Shown here in pieces: positions 16,716 to 27,345 of a stretch of DNA of 57,738 bases. The notes under the pieces were generated by a model, which was not told where the DNA came from, searched no databases, and saw only the letters and a program-made list of their open reading frames with translations. This stretch comes from an uncultured Verrucomicrobiota bacterium (GTDB taxonomy: Bacteria; Verrucomicrobiota; Verrucomicrobiia; Opitutales; Seribacteraceae): NCBI GenBank assembly GCA_902580225.1, contig CACHJU010000012.1, positions 1 to 57,738 on the forward strand, given 5' to 3'. The stretch's first letter is position 1, and the number at the start of each line of letters is the position of its first letter. The position numbers and the translations under genes were made by a program.

Positions 16716-19700
16716 ATGAGTAAAGTCTTCGTTCTGTTCACATCCATAGTGATCCTCTTAGGATTTTCAAATGCCCTCGTAGGGAACCCACTCAAATATT
16801 CCGCTACTGGGAAGAAGAAAAAAAATAAACACCTTGTACTCATTGCCAGTGATCATGAATACAGAGCAGAAGAAACGATCCCCGCACTGGCACGTATTCT
16901 ATCTTTCCATCATGGCTTTGACTGCACCGTTCTTTTTGGTCTCGATGAAAACGGTGAAATCAAGGCGGGAGCTTCCAATATCCCCGGACTCGAAGCACTC
17001 AAAAAAGCGGACGGTGCCGTAATCTTCACCCGTTTTCTTGCCCTTCCTCCCGAGCAGATGAAGCACATTGACGAATACCTGGACCGTGCGGGTCCTGTGT
17101 TGGGTCTTCGTACATCCACTCACGGATTCAATTACAAAGACGATAAGGATCCTTATTATAAATACCATTTTCGCTACACCGGAAAGGAATACGAAGCCGG
17201 ATTTGGTCGTCAAGTTTTAGGACAAAGCTGGGTCGGACATTATGGAAGAAACCACAAACAAAGCACCCGGATTTCGATTATTCCCAAGCAAAAGGAAAAT
17301 CCGATCCTTCGCGGAGTGAAGGATGTACATGTACAGGCTGGGGGCTACAATGCGGAAGCTCAAAGGGACTGGAACATTCTTACCATGGCTCAACCACTCA
17401 TGTCCATGAAAGCCGATGGAGTCCCCGATGAAACCAAACCTCCAATGGCCAGTGAATGGACCCGTCACTATCAGGGTAAAAACGGAAAAAAAGGCCGGGT
17501 TTTCACCTCACTCTACGGAGCATCCGAAGATCTTTTAAATCTTGGATATCGCCGAATGATTGTCAACGGGGTCTATTGGATACTAGGTTTGGAGAAACAA
17601 ATCAAACCGGATTCAAAAATCGATTTCGTCGGTGCTTACAACCCAACCACATTCAAAAACGGCGGTGAGGTTAAAAGAGTCAAACCTGCCATGTATGTTA
17701 AATTGGACAGCCCCATCCCTGCAGAAATAAAAGCCCAGCAAAACTCCTCGAAAAAAGAAGCTTCCACAGGTATACGTTTTCTTAGAATCGAAATTCCCGG
17801 AGACAATAAAATCCTAACTTTGAACGAGGTGGAAATTTTCAGTGGTAATAGAAATGTCGCCCGGCAGGGTAAAGTCAAGCAGTCCAGCGTGGGGTCCGGG
17901 GGGATTCCAGAACGCGGAATTGACGGAAATAAAAACCCCGACTATGGAGGAGCCGGTCAGACCCATACAGATGGATCCGGATCTACCAATCCTTGGTGGG
18001 AAGTGGATCTGGGTAAAGAATATTTGATCGATAGGGTGGAAGTTTGGAACCGTAAAAGTCTGGAAAAACGACTGGATGGATTCACCCTTCAGTTATTCGA
18101 TTCCAACCGCAAAGAAATCTATAAAAGTGGAAAAACAAAAGGGGCTCAACGGATAAAGTTCACTCTCAAAAATAAGGCCATCATTGATTATATGCTTTTC
18201 AACGGAAAACCGGAACCCAAACTTATAGATAATTCCAAGCCTCCGGTTGAAGTGCCAGCAGAATATAAAGATGAACTCCCTTTCTCCTTTAAGAAAGGGG
18301 ACACCGTGGCAATCCTCGGAAACGGACTGGCCGACCGGATGCAGCATGATGCATGGACTGAAACAGTCTTACAAAGTGCTTTAAAGGGACAGGAGATATC
18401 TTTTAGAAATATGTCTTTGTCAGGTGACCGACCAAACAAATACCCCAGAAGTAGAGGCTTCATACCCATGGATCAATACCTCCAGCATGTGAAAGCCGAT
18501 GTGGTATTTGCAATGTTTGGATACAATGAATCGTTTGACGGAGTCCAGAATGCAGAAAACCACAAAAATTTACTCATTGATTTCGTGGGTAAAATTCGAA
18601 GTTACAAACCGAACGGCAAAAGCTTCCCCAGAATTGTGCTCTTCAGTCCGATTGCATTTCAGAATTTGAATGATCGTAACCTACCCAATGGAAGAGCTCA
18701 TAACCGCAATCTTGCCGCTTATGCTAAAGCGACCGAAAACGCGGCTAAAGAAATTGGAGTTCAATATGTTGATCTCTTCAATCCCACACTCAAACTATTT
18801 GAACAGAGTAAAAATCCGCTGACTATCAACGGGGCACATCTCAATGCGGAAGGAAATCGCTTACTCGCCGAAATTATTGCTCAGGCTCTACTACGAAAAA
18901 ATATTACAGCCTCGCCCACCCTTCAAAAACTTAAAGAAGCCGTACACAAAAAGAATTGGACTTGGCATAACCGGTATCGGGCAACCGACGGAAATGATAT
19001 ATGGGGAGGACGCTCAAATCTTCGTTTCGTAGATGATCAGTCCAACGCAGAAGTGCTTCAGCACGAGCTTGTCATGCTTGATGTCATGACCGCCAATCGC
19101 GACAAATTAATCTGGGCGGTTGCTCAGGGGAAAAAACATAAAATAAACGACCGTAATGTACCAAAGCCCATCCCGGTAATTTCGAACATTGGGGGAAAAA
19201 GCCGTAGTTCAAATGCGGGTAAAGAAGGAAACCCAAACTATCTCAGTTCAAAAGACAGCATGAAAAGATTCGATGTCCGTGAGGGTTTTCAGGTAAATCT
19301 ATTCGCAGATGAAAGCCGTTTCCCCAAATTAATCAATCCGGTACAGATGCAAGTTGACACAAAGGGACGCCTCTGGGCTGCGGTCTGGCCAACCTATCCA
19401 ATGTGGGAACCTATGAAGGAAATGAATGATGCCCTGATCATTCTTCCCGACGAAAACAAGGACGGCCAAGCCGACCGTGTGATTGAATTTGCAAAAGTGC
19501 ACAATCCATTAGGTTTTGAATTTTGGAATGGTGGTGTGCTCGTTACCTCCGGCCCCGATCTTCTCTTCTTACGGGATAATGACGGAGATGATAAAGCAGA
19601 TGAACGCTATGTTATCCTACAGGGACTGGGAACCTCCGACACTCACCATGCGGCCAACAATCTGATTTTTGGTCCCGATGGCGGAATTTATTGGCAGAGT

Positions 19701-21194
19701 GGAATCTTCCTGCAACATAACCATGAACATCCATGGGGGCCCTCGCTTAATACTGGCAGTTCCGCGATGTATCGTTTCGATCCACGCCGTTATACTATCG
19801 CTTTACATGGCAGTAACAGCCCAAACCCTCATGGTATTGCCATTGACGGTTGGGGATACCAATACGCAACGGATGGCACCGGAGGCAGATCTTATCAGGT
19901 ACGCCCCGATGGAAAAAGTTGGAAGATGCACACCTTGCTTAATAAAGAAGTTCGCCCCGTACCAGCGTGTGAGATTCTTTCCTCTGATAACTTCCCTGAT
20001 GATATGCAGGGGGATTTCCTGATTTGTAATTCGATTGGTTTTCTTGGAATTAAACAGTACAAGCTCCATCGGGACGGAGGTTACGAACTGACCAAAACCA
20101 TTGGGAGAGGAAAAGATGCCAAGAAAGTAACGGAAAAAACCAAGCTCGGACAAGTTTGGGGAACACCCAATGGAGAGAAGCTCAAGGTTACAAAATTACT
20201 TGCGGACGGATCAAAGCAAGATGAAGAATCCGATGGCTTTATGCTTTCTGGAGATAAGAACTTCCGTCCGACCGATGCTCTATTCGGAGAGGATGGCGCC
20301 CTTTATGTTTCCGACTGGCAGAATGTGATTATCGGACATATGCAACACAATGTCCGAGATCCCAATCGGGATGATAAACACGGTCGTATTTTCCGAGTCA
20401 GCTACTCCAAAAAACCGACCCAAAAACCGGTTAAAATTGATGGCGAGCCCATTGGAAAACTCCTCGACAATCTCAAGCATTCAGTGGACGGAGTTCGTCA
20501 TCGTACCCGTGTCGAATTGAGCGAACGCGACACCAACGAGGTAATTAAAGCCACCCAGGAATGGATGAAGCAATTTAATCCGAAGAAAAAAGAGGATGCC
20601 CATCACCTTCTGGAAGCCCTTTGGGTTCATCAACAGCATAACCGTAGGAACGGAAAACTTCTTAACGATATGCTTAAATCCCCCCACCCTCATGCCCGCA
20701 TGGCTGCACTTACGGTACAGCACCACTGGTACAATGCGGATCCCGCAAAAGGATCACAGGTTGTGGAGGAAGAGGAAGTTGAAGTTGTTCAGAAATCCGG
20801 TATCCTGTCTGATACCGAACAAATGACCACCATTCGGATTGCCACAGTTGTGGAAAAAATGAAATATGACACTCCCAATCTGACTGTAAAAGCAGGAAAA
20901 AAGATTAAACTGATCTTTGCCAACCCCGACTTCATGCCCCACAACATTGTCTTGGTCAACCCCGGCAAAGCTGACGCTGTTGCAATGGAAGCCTTAAAGC
21001 TAGGAGCAAACGGTTTTGACTTGGGCTTCGTTCCGCCAGGCAAGGAAATTATCTGGGCAAGCAAACTCGTGGATCATAATGCTGAAGAGGTTATTGAATT
21101 TAATGCACCTTCCAAACCGGGTGATTATCCATATGTCTGTACTTTCCCCGGGCATCATATTATTATGCGGGGCAGCATGAAAGTGATTAAATAA
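16716..21194 (+). CDS. Exported ThuA / discoidin / SGNH-like / PVC-type dehydrogenase propeller / cupredoxin fusion
   Basis: 1492 residues with an N-terminal signal peptide. Domains in order are a ThuA-like glutamine-amidotransferase fold (about 38-290), an F5/8 type C (discoidin) carbohydrate-binding-like domain (about 350-465), and an SGNH-hydrolase-like domain (about 522-730). These are followed by a PVC-type membrane-bound dehydrogenase beta-propeller (about 845-1230), a helical HEAT-like stretch (about 1245-1345), and a blue-copper domain (about 1365-1492). The cupredoxin keeps likely type-1 copper ligands His1409, Cys1475, His1480 and Met1484 ([10 protein letters not shown]). No CxxCH heme site was found, although relatives of the propeller usually end in cytochrome c. 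The SGNH block I reads GNGLADR, without the nucleophilic serine. Likely role: periplasmic sugar or polyol oxidation passing electrons to copper. The substrate is unknown. Confidence 0.9.
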   Translation: MSKVFVLFTSIVILLGFSNALVGNPLKYSATGKKKKNKHLVLIASDHEYRAEETIPALARILSFHHGFDCTVLFGLDENGEIKAGASNIPGLEALKKADGAVIFTRFLALPPEQMKHIDEYLDRAGPVLGLRTSTHGFNYKDDKDPYYKYHFRYTGKEYEAGFGRQVLGQSWVGHYGRNHKQSTRISIIPKQKENPILRGVKDVHVQAGGYNAEAQRDWNILTMAQPLMSMKADGVPDETKPPMASEWTRHYQGKNGKKGRVFTSLYGASEDLLNLGYRRMIVNGVYWILGLEKQIKPDSKIDFVGAYNPTTFKNGGEVKRVKPAMYVKLDSPIPAEIKAQQNSSKKEASTGIRFLRIEIPGDNKILTLNEVEIFSGNRNVARQGKVKQSSVGSGGIPERGIDGNKNPDYGGAGQTHTDGSGSTNPWWEVDLGKEYLIDRVEVWNRKSLEKRLDGFTLQLFDSNRKEIYKSGKTKGAQRIKFTLKNKAIIDYMLFNGKPEPKLIDNSKPPVEVPAEYKDELPFSFKKGDTVAILGNGLADRMQHDAWTETVLQSALKGQEISFRNMSLSGDRPNKYPRSRGFIPMDQYLQHVKADVVFAMFGYNESFDGVQNAENHKNLLIDFVGKIRSYKPNGKSFPRIVLFSPIAFQNLNDRNLPNGRAHNRNLAAYAKATENAAKEIGVQYVDLFNPTLKLFEQSKNPLTINGAHLNAEGNRLLAEIIAQALLRKNITASPTLQKLKEAVHKKNWTWHNRYRATDGNDIWGGRSNLRFVDDQSNAEVLQHELVMLDVMTANRDKLIWAVAQGKKHKINDRNVPKPIPVISNIGGKSRSSNAGKEGNPNYLSSKDSMKRFDVREGFQVNLFADESRFPKLINPVQMQVDTKGRLWAAVWPTYPMWEPMKEMNDALIILPDENKDGQADRVIEFAKVHNPLGFEFWNGGVLVTSGPDLLFLRDNDGDDKADERYVILQGLGTSDTHHAANNLIFGPDGGIYWQSGIFLQHNHEHPWGPSLNTGSSAMYRFDPRRYTIALHGSNSPNPHGIAIDGWGYQYATDGTGGRSYQVRPDGKSWKMHTLLNKEVRPVPACEILSSDNFPDDMQGDFLICNSIGFLGIKQYKLHRDGGYELTKTIGRGKDAKKVTEKTKLGQVWGTPNGEKLKVTKLLADGSKQDEESDGFMLSGDKNFRPTDALFGEDGALYVSDWQNVIIGHMQHNVRDPNRDDKHGRIFRVSYSKKPTQKPVKIDGEPIGKLLDNLKHSVDGVRHRTRVELSERDTNEVIKATQEWMKQFNPKKKEDAHHLLEALWVHQQHNRRNGKLLNDMLKSPHPHARMAALTVQHHWYNADPAKGSQVVEEEEVEVVQKSGILSDTEQMTTIRIATVVEKMKYDTPNLTVKAGKKIKLIFANPDFMPHNIVLVNPGKADAVAMEALKLGANGFDLGFVPPGKEIIWASKLVDHNAEEVIEFNAPSKPGDYPYVCTFPGHHIIMRGSMKVIK

Positions 21195-21237
21195 TCTTGC
21201 TATCTAGTTCCGACCGGAATCAGGGGATAAATTTCAC

Positions 21238-22053
21238 TCAACCCATAAGGACTAAACCAATGATTATTCCACCAAGTACTAAGAGAGTAACTCCCAAAAC
21301 CACCCACTTTTTCCAAGGTGCCGGACCCTTCACTTGTTTCACTCCTCCCATTCTTCGAAGTTGCATTTGAAGATTCAACATCCTGTCGGCAACATCCCGT
21401 TCCTCCTCACGCAGTTCGTCTAAGCCAGGGTCATTTAATCCTGCGGATAATATTGCCTGCCCCAAAGTTGCAAAAGCTTTTGAATGGGTCTCCACCTTGT
21501 CAGAATCTATAGACTTCTCCAAAGACACCCATGCATCCGCAATTTCATCTTCACGAAATTCAATCTCATAGGCACGTCGGCCAATCGCTTCAGGGAAACC
21601 AGCCCTTTTCTTTCGCAGTTCAACCATGTCTTTCTCCATCTCTTCAAATGAGGGTGGCTTAAAATCCTCTTCAGAATAGGAAGCGAAAGCAGAACCGCTT
21701 GGTTCAACCGCACTCTCCGATTCAGGTTCAGCTTCAACAGTTTCAATAGGCAATTCTTCAACTGATTCATCAACGGAGACTTCAATACTCTGTTCTTCTG
21801 CCATTGACTCACTTTCTTGATTAGATTTCTGTTCTTCAGTAACATTTTTTTGGACAGGTTGATTGGTCTTTGGAGGTGGAGCAACAATTCCCAAAGCCTG
21901 CCATTTTTCATGATTCAAGGGATACCAAGTGTCCATTCCATCATGCCATGCAAGCGTTGACGAATCCAATTCCCCAGAGACCAGCCTGGCCGAAATCCTC
22001 GGCAATGTAAAAGGCCCTTCCTGTTGATTGTTTTGATGAAGATAAATTTGCAT
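21238..22053 (-). CDS. GYF_2-domain membrane protein
   Basis: 271 residues. The first about 50 form a GYF_2 domain (QEGPFTLPRISARL, TLAWHDGMDTWYPL), a fold thought to bind proline-rich peptides. Next is a long Glu/Ser-rich, probably disordered linker (about 70-125), then a helical charged segment, and finally one transmembrane helix (about 247-269) with almost nothing after it. The topology therefore looks tail-anchored, with the GYF domain cytoplasmic. It ends 12 bp before menB's 3' side on the same strand and may be the last gene of the pdxH-menB transcript. A role as a membrane-associated scaffold is inference. Confidence 0.8.
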   Translation of the reverse strand: MQIYLHQNNQQEGPFTLPRISARLVSGELDSSTLAWHDGMDTWYPLNHEKWQALGIVAPPPKTNQPVQKNVTEEQKSNQESESMAEEQSIEVSVDESVEELPIETVEAEPESESAVEPSGSAFASYSEEDFKPPSFEEMEKDMVELRKKRAGFPEAIGRRAYEIEFREDEIADAWVSLEKSIDSDKVETHSKAFATLGQAILSAGLNDPGLDELREEERDVADRMLNLQMQLRRMGGVKQVKGPAPWKKWVVLGVTLLVLGGIIIGLVLMG

Positions 22054-22065
22054 GGGTATGAAGAA

Positions 22066-22893
22066 TTAAGGAAGCCAAGGATACTTAGAAAAGTTTGGCG
22101 CCCTTTTTTCAAGGAAAGAGTTTTTTCCCTCCGAGCCCTCTTGGGATAAATAATACAATAAAGTGGCGTTCCCCGCCAATTCCTGAATACCCGCCTGCCC
22201 GTCGCACTCGGCATTAAAGGCTGACTTTAAGCAGCGAATGGCCAAAGGACTTTTTTCCATAACTTCGCTCGCCCATTGCAAACCCTCTTTTTCCAATTCA
22301 TCAATTGGCACAACTTTATTAACCAACCCCATTTCCAATGCTTCTTTGGCAGTGTACTGTCGACAAAGGTACCAAATCTCACGTGCTTTCTTATGTCCCA
22401 CAATCCTAGCGAGGTATCCAGACCCGAATCCACCGTCAAAACTACCCACCCTTGGCCCAGTCTGTCCAAAAATTGCATTTTCCGCCGCAATTGTAAGATC
22501 GCAAACCACATGCAACACATGACCTCCACCGATCGCGTAACCCGCAACTAGAGCAATGACCACCTTAGGCATGGAACGGATCAATTTCTGCAAGTCGAGA
22601 ACATTGAGCCTGGGTACCCCATCCTCGCCAATATATCCAGCATTTCCACGAACACTTTGATCCCCGCCCGAGCAGAATGCATACTTACCATCGGTGTGCG
22701 GACCGGCTCCAGTTAGTAACACGACACCAATTGTAGAATCCTCACGAGCATCAAGAAAAGCCTGGTACATCTCGCTGACCGTCTTGGGCCGAAATGCATT
22801 CCTCTTCTCCGGACGGTTAATCGTAACTTTAGCCACCCCCTTCCTTTTTTGATAAATTATATCCTCGAAATCATTTATTTTTTCCCAACTCAT
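22066..22893 (-). CDS. menB: 1,4-dihydroxy-2-naphthoyl-CoA synthase
   Basis: Crotonase-fold enzyme closing the naphthoate ring in menaquinone synthesis (EC 4.1.3.36). The 275-residue length and motifs match Men[20 protein letters not shown], the oxyanion-hole segment [18 protein letters not shown], and [21 protein letters not shown]. The C-terminal [14 protein letters not shown] is also diagnostic. No other men genes lie in the window. Its ATG overlaps the stop of the upstream 65-residue gene as ATGA, so translation is probably coupled. Confidence 0.97.
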   Translation of the reverse strand: MSWEKINDFEDIIYQKRKGVAKVTINRPEKRNAFRPKTVSEMYQAFLDAREDSTIGVVLLTGAGPHTDGKYAFCSGGDQSVRGNAGYIGEDGVPRLNVLDLQKLIRSMPKVVIALVAGYAIGGGHVLHVVCDLTIAAENAIFGQTGPRVGSFDGGFGSGYLARIVGHKKAREIWYLCRQYTAKEALEMGLVNKVVPIDELEKEGLQWASEVMEKSPLAIRCLKSAFNAECDGQAGIQELAGNATLLYYLSQEGSEGKNSFLEKRAPNFSKYPWLP

Positions 22894-23087
22894 GTATCTA
22901 ATTCTTGCTTTTTTTGAGCCTTTCTTTGCTCCGGATCCTCATTTTCTTTTTTATTATAAATCTGTCTTCCCTGCATTCCCCATTTTTCTCGAAGATACTT
23001 TCTTTCCTCCTTCCAATTAGAAAAAGGCTTTCCCCGCATTGAAAGTAAATCATCCAATGGTTTTTCTCTCACCTTATCTTTACTCAT
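22890..23087 (-). CDS. Small hypothetical protein (65 aa) coupled between pdxH and menB
   Basis: A highly charged 65-residue protein with no signal peptide or membrane segment. It has a central aromatic/basic stretch ([21 protein letters not shown]) and a Lys/Glu-rich end. I do not recognise the family. It is accepted as real because it overlaps both neighbours by ATGA: its ATG sits on the pdxH stop and its stop on the menB ATG. That leaves no non-coding gap in the three-gene run. Function unknown; a small partner protein or a coupling element are possibilities. Confidence 0.7.
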   Translation of the reverse strand: MSKDKVREKPLDDLLSMRGKPFSNWKEERKYLREKWGMQGRQIYNKKENEDPEQRKAQKKQELDT

Positions 23088-23734
23088 GGATAAAAACGGT
23101 TAAGGATCCAATTCTGATCTGACTCAAGTTTATAGATAAACCGATCGTGCAACCGATTAGGACCACCCTGCCAAAACTCAATCGAATGAGGATTTAAGGC
23201 ATATCCACCCCAATGCTCCGGCCTTGGAGGATCATCACCCATTTTCTCACGGGCTTCCAAGAATTTCTTCTCCAAAGTTTCGCGGGAATCCAATGCTTCA
23301 CTTTGCTGCGAAGCCCACGCACCCAATCTACTCATTGATGGGCGGGAGTTAAAATACTCTTCAGATTGATTGATCGAAACTTTTTCAACGGACCCTGAAA
23401 CAACTACTTGCCTTTCAAGTGAGAACCATGGAAAATGCATTGTTGCCTGAGGGTTGACTTCGAGATGCTTGGCTTTTCTACTGTTGTAATTGGTATAAAA
23501 AGAAAATTTCCCTGACTCTAATCCCTTAAGTAAAACTGCCCGTGCTGCGGGGGCTCCACAATCATCTACAGTCGATAAACTGCATGCATTAGGATCAAAA
23601 ATATCTGCATTTTGAGCATCTTTTAACCAGATTGAGAATTGGGTCAATGGAGATTTAGCTAATTCCGACTTTCGCAGGGGAACACCATCGTATTCTTCGC
23701 GCATATCTTGTAATTGTTGAGTTAAATCAGTCAC
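23084..23734 (-). CDS. pdxH: Pyridoxamine/pyridoxine 5'-phosphate oxidase
   Basis: FMN-dependent oxidation of pyridoxine or pyridoxamine phosphate to PLP (EC 1.4.3.5). The 216-residue length is standard. FMN-binding RAVLLKGLE and FYTNYNSRKAKHLEVNP, plus SRPSMSRLGAWASQQS and the C-terminal PHSIEFWQGGPNRLHDR with RFYP at the end, are clear family marks. It is the first gene of an overlapping trio with the 65-residue gene and menB. The PLP supply it provides would serve the PLP enzymes seen at 36-38.7 kb, although those are not linked. Confidence 0.97.
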   Translation of the reverse strand: MTDLTQQLQDMREEYDGVPLRKSELAKSPLTQFSIWLKDAQNADIFDPNACSLSTVDDCGAPAARAVLLKGLESGKFSFYTNYNSRKAKHLEVNPQATMHFPWFSLERQVVVSGSVEKVSINQSEEYFNSRPSMSRLGAWASQQSEALDSRETLEKKFLEAREKMGDDPPRPEHWGGYALNPHSIEFWQGGPNRLHDRFIYKLESDQNWILNRFYP

Positions 23735-23780
23735 AATTAAATTTTCCTTATATATTGCATTATTGGCAATTGAAAAGAGC

Positions 23781-24914
23781 TCAACCTTTTGCCTCTAAGG
23801 CTTTACGCAAAGATTCACTTGCCTTCGTCGGTTTCACACGCATGAGTATTTTTTTTCTTACTTTCAAATTCCAGATTATTAAACGACGAGCGAGAAACCC
23901 GCGAAACGATTTTTTAAACAAATGTAATTCTCGAACTGGTTCCACATGAGTGGCAATCTTTTCTTTGTAGTCTAAATTACCCGGCAAAAAATCTACCTTT
24001 CTTTTCTCCTCCCAAGCACGCCGCAGATTAATTTCCATTAATTGTTTTCCTGGTGAATACTTTTTCCAATCCTGAGCAAAGGACAAATTATGAATCCCAA
24101 GGAAATTCTGATCCAATAAGTCAAGTTCCCATGCAATTGGCTCTTCATCCACACGAATCATAGTCAACCTTACTCTGCCTTTTTTTGCCAATTTGGGAAG
24201 TAAGTCAAAAAAGAATGCCCGTTTCCCGCGTATTGAATATAAACCGGTAACTTCCTCGGACTTCCAAGAATTTACTTCCACTAAACAAGATCCTGGCAAC
24301 AAAGACTGTACATCTTTTTCTTCGGTAGCCAGTTCAACTTCTAGCTTTCCTTTTTCATGCAAAGATTTTCGATCATAACGCAATGATTTTCTAGTTTTCG
24401 TACCCAGTTTCATCTCCCAGAAATCATCAAATGAACCTTCACCACTTTCAATTATTGAAGTCTTTCGGGGTACTCGGGCGAGATGAAAAAAATCTTTTTT
24501 GAAGATTACTTTCGCAAAATATTTCTCCCAAAAAAAATTATTCATGAGGGGAATCCAAAAAAAATGAAACTCTTTTAACTGGGCTTCTAATCCTTCAATT
24601 AAAGCATTGACTCCCCATTCTGTAGCAATCGGAATAAAGTAGTTCGCCTCATCGTAGATCATAGGCCATAAACCCTTCGACCATAAAACACCCGGTCTTT
24701 CAATGAATGGCCAAAAACCCTCCAACCTTCCTGATTCACTTCGGGATAGGATCACAAGAGGTTTACTTTTCGGTTGCACTCTTTTCCACCAACATTCAAT
24801 CCACTCTGGAGAAAAGTACGGATTTCGAACAACCGCTCTTTCGAGTAACTCTTCTAACTCATTAAACAAAGCGGGAAAGTCGCACGAATCCCGACATAAA
24901 GAAAATGTGGTCAT
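23781..24914 (-). CDS. GNAT-type (BioF2-like) acetyltransferase-domain protein
   Basis: 377 residues with the layout of the CelD/BioF2-like acyltransferase family: an N-terminal alpha/beta part with NPYFSPEWIECWW, then a second GNAT-like half. That half contains KTRKSLRYDRKSL, AWELDLLDQNFLGIHNLSFAQDWKKYSPGK split over beta strands, and a DFLPGNLDYKEKIA segment. Relatives are linked to polysaccharide or envelope biosynthesis in many bacteria, but the substrate is unknown. No signal peptide is seen. It is 57 bp downstream of folE2 on the same strand. Confidence 0.75.
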   Translation of the reverse strand: MTTFSLCRDSCDFPALFNELEELLERAVVRNPYFSPEWIECWWKRVQPKSKPLVILSRSESGRLEGFWPFIERPGVLWSKGLWPMIYDEANYFIPIATEWGVNALIEGLEAQLKEFHFFWIPLMNNFFWEKYFAKVIFKKDFFHLARVPRKTSIIESGEGSFDDFWEMKLGTKTRKSLRYDRKSLHEKGKLEVELATEEKDVQSLLPGSCLVEVNSWKSEEVTGLYSIRGKRAFFFDLLPKLAKKGRVRLTMIRVDEEPIAWELDLLDQNFLGIHNLSFAQDWKKYSPGKQLMEINLRRAWEEKRKVDFLPGNLDYKEKIATHVEPVRELHLFKKSFRGFLARRLIIWNLKVRKKILMRVKPTKASESLRKALEAKG

Positions 24915-24971
24915 TTTAAAGTCCGCGTAACTCCTGCTTCGCGAACTCGGAACGCCGACATTGCAAAATGA

Positions 24972-25925
24972 TTATCTGTTTAAGTTTGAAAAATCTTCAA
25001 ACTCTGCACGAAATCCACCGTCTACTCCACGGCAAAGAACTGCCACTGCATCATGAGAATGGAGTGATTCGAAATGAGAGCAAACTACCCGAAAATCAAT
25101 AATTTTTGGCTCTTCATTCAACTGAGCGTAAAGCAAACGAGCGGCGTCTTCGACAAACTTAACATTAGCCCCATTCAACTCTGCAAATGCCTGTTCGTCT
25201 TCGCGTCGTACCATTACTTGAGTTTCGGTACTTAACCCGTTAATACAAAGATCTCTCAATTCAAGAAGAGAGATCTCCTTATCCGGGTGCACCTCGATAC
25301 TAATTCTTGCCTTGCTTCTCTGCGAGTGTGGAATCGCAAGCAAATTACGCTTTTCACGTGCATGCTCTGACAGTTCAGATGCACAGGGACAGGCGGAGGA
25401 ATAAACAAAATCAAAATGTATAATTTTACGAATGCGGTCAGCCCGGTCAATGATACCCTCAAAACAACAATCGTAAAACTGAAAGCCCTGTAATCCACTT
25501 CTTAAACTCTCCTGGAGCATGGGGTAAGAAAACTGTGCTTTTAATCGTGCTTCTCTTGAATCGAGTCTGTTCTTGTACTCTCTCAAAATACTGGCGAAAA
25601 TCTCTGGCGAAAATATCTCATCTTTGTATTCGTAAAATATTCGGATGATTCGGGACATATTAATCCCCTTTTTATCCGCATCCAGACTGACCGTCCCAGT
25701 CACTGCGGTTTCGATATTCAAGTTCTCTCCATCTGGCCCCACATAACTTAGGGGTAGGCGAAAGCCGGAAATCCCTACCTGTAATATGGGCACCCGAGCA
25801 CCATTCAGTTCCGCACAACCAGAATTTTGTACATCAGGAAGAGAATCTCTATATTCCGAAGTAATCTGAAAATCCGGATCATATTTACGGATTAGTTTGT
25901 TAGAGGAATTTGGTTTAGTTTCCAT
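24972..25925 (-). CDS. folE2: GTP cyclohydrolase FolE2 (type IB)
   Basis: Converts GTP to 7,8-dihydroneopterin triphosphate, entering folate (and possibly queuosine) synthesis (EC 3.5.4.16). The 317 residues carry the FolE2 signature SSACPCASELSEH with the metal-binding cysteine. Other family segments are GISGFRLPLSY, VSLDADKKGINMSR and the C-terminal VVCSHFESLHSHDAVA. FolE2 is the metal-flexible alternative to zinc-dependent FolE. No folE was seen here. Dihydrofolate reductase is present about 10 kb away. Confidence 0.95.
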   Translation of the reverse strand: METKPNSSNKLIRKYDPDFQITSEYRDSLPDVQNSGCAELNGARVPILQVGISGFRLPLSYVGPDGENLNIETAVTGTVSLDADKKGINMSRIIRIFYEYKDEIFSPEIFASILREYKNRLDSREARLKAQFSYPMLQESLRSGLQGFQFYDCCFEGIIDRADRIRKIIHFDFVYSSACPCASELSEHAREKRNLLAIPHSQRSKARISIEVHPDKEISLLELRDLCINGLSTETQVMVRREDEQAFAELNGANVKFVEDAARLLYAQLNEEPKIIDFRVVCSHFESLHSHDAVAVLCRGVDGGFRAEFEDFSNLNR

Positions 25926-25981
25926 GGAATGAAATTCTGTTCAGTTTTTACGCGGAAGCAAATCGTGTGGGCAAGAAATTC

Positions 25982-26728
25982 TTATTTGGCCTTGCCTTGG
26001 TTAGCCACTGCTTCCATTGCTTTGGCGACTTTTTCCGGGTCACCAAGATATTGGCGGGAAACAGGCTTGAGGTTTTCATCGAGTTCATAAACCAATGGCA
26101 TACCAGTAGGAACATTCATGCCAAGAATATCCTCATCGGTTACATCATCCAAGTATTTAATAAGTGCACGGAGAGAATTTCCATGAGCCGCAATCAACAC
26201 CTGCTTACCAGCCTTAATCTGTGGAGCAATCGTCTTTTCCCAGAGAGGAAGAAAACGATCAACCGTATCCTTCAGGCATTCGGAAAGAGGCAGATCATCT
26301 TCACTCAGATAAGCATACCTTCGGTCCTTCCCGGCATAGCCCTCGTCGTCTTGGGTCATAGGTGGAGGCGGAATATCGTAACTCCGACGCCATACCAAAA
26401 CCTGATCATCTCCATATTTCTTTGCAGTTTCCGCTTTGTTTAATCCCTGAAGTGATCCATAGTGCCGTTCATTCAAACGCCATTCCCTATGTACTGGAAT
26501 CCAGACCTGATCCATTTCAGTAAGCGCCAACCATAGGGTCCTAATTGCACGGGTTAACACCGAGCAATAAGCCATATCAAACTCAAAACCCTCGGCTTTA
26601 AGCAGTTGGCCAGCTTCTCTGCCCTCGCGTTCACCCTGCTCAGTCAAGTTGACATCATGCCAACCCGTGAATCGGTTTTCCAAGTTCCATTGGCTCTCGC
26701 CATGTCTAAGTAGTACTAATTTGTGCAT
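25982..26728 (-). CDS. gpmA: 2,3-bisphosphoglycerate-dependent phosphoglycerate mutase
   Basis: Interconverts 3- and 2-phosphoglycerate in glycolysis (EC 5.4.2.11). I start at the internal ATG that gives [15 protein letters not shown], the normal family N-terminus, and a 248-residue product. An upstream ATG at 26749 would add seven residues. The catalytic histidine lies in [32 protein letters not shown] and [15 protein letters not shown] are standard. It is divergent from fxsA. Confidence 0.97.
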   Translation of the reverse strand: MHKLVLLRHGESQWNLENRFTGWHDVNLTEQGEREGREAGQLLKAEGFEFDMAYCSVLTRAIRTLWLALTEMDQVWIPVHREWRLNERHYGSLQGLNKAETAKKYGDDQVLVWRRSYDIPPPPMTQDDEGYAGKDRRYAYLSEDDLPLSECLKDTVDRFLPLWEKTIAPQIKAGKQVLIAAHGNSLRALIKYLDDVTDEDILGMNVPTGMPLVYELDENLKPVSRQYLGDPEKVAKAMEAVANQGKAK

Positions 26729-26887
26729 GATAAAAGTGTTATAAAACATAAAGACATTTCACGGTTGCGTCACCACCAAAAGTTTAAGAACCATAAAAAT
26801 CAGTCAGGCAAAAAACCAAAGTCTAGGATTAATTTTTCAATTTAACTATCTTGTCTATTGGCAAGAGATGTGCAAAATAACATTTCT

Positions 26888-27331
26888 ATGTTCAGTCGTA
26901 TGTTATTTCTTTTTATTTTAATTCCTATTGCCGAGCTTTATCTTTTAATTATGCTTGGTGCGAGGATTGGTTTTCTCCCCACGCTTGGCCTAATTGTATT
27001 TACCGGAATTTTAGGGGCGTCTTTAGCCCGACAACAGGGGCTTTCTACACTTACAAAAATCCAAAACGAGCTTCGTAACGGTCGTCCGCCGACCGACAAA
27101 CTGATTGAAGGGGCTTTGATTGTGGTTGGAGGCATTGTATTACTTACGCCCGGTATCATAACTGATCTTTTTGGATTTGCACTCATGGTTCCAAATTTCA
27201 GGAAATCACTGGCAGAGAATCTGAAAAAGAGTTTTGGAGGAAACTTCTTTACCATACGACCGAATACGAGACAACAGACCGATGAAAAGAAATCTTTTAA
27301 AAACTCGCATGATGATGTGATTGATGTTTGA
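26888..27331 (+). CDS. fxsA: FxsA family membrane protein
   Basis: Small inner-membrane protein of the FxsA family, named after suppression of phage F exclusion in E. coli; its normal role is unclear. From the ATG at 26888 it is 147 residues. A TTG at 26858 would add ten. Helices near the start (MLFLFILIPIAELYLLIML), FLPTLGLIVFTGILGASLAR, and the conserved GALIVVGGIVLLTPGIITDLFGF are typical. The C-terminal tail is soluble and charged. Confidence 0.9.
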   Translation: MFSRMLFLFILIPIAELYLLIMLGARIGFLPTLGLIVFTGILGASLARQQGLSTLTKIQNELRNGRPPTDKLIEGALIVVGGIVLLTPGIITDLFGFALMVPNFRKSLAENLKKSFGGNFFTIRPNTRQQTDEKKSFKNSHDDVIDV

Positions 27332-27345
27332 GCCGAAGTTACAAG

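Noticed and set aside
21209-21222. Hairpin TTCCG/CGGAA between the ThuA fusion and the GYF gene
   Set aside because: The loop is only two bases and no T run follows, so it is not a credible terminator.
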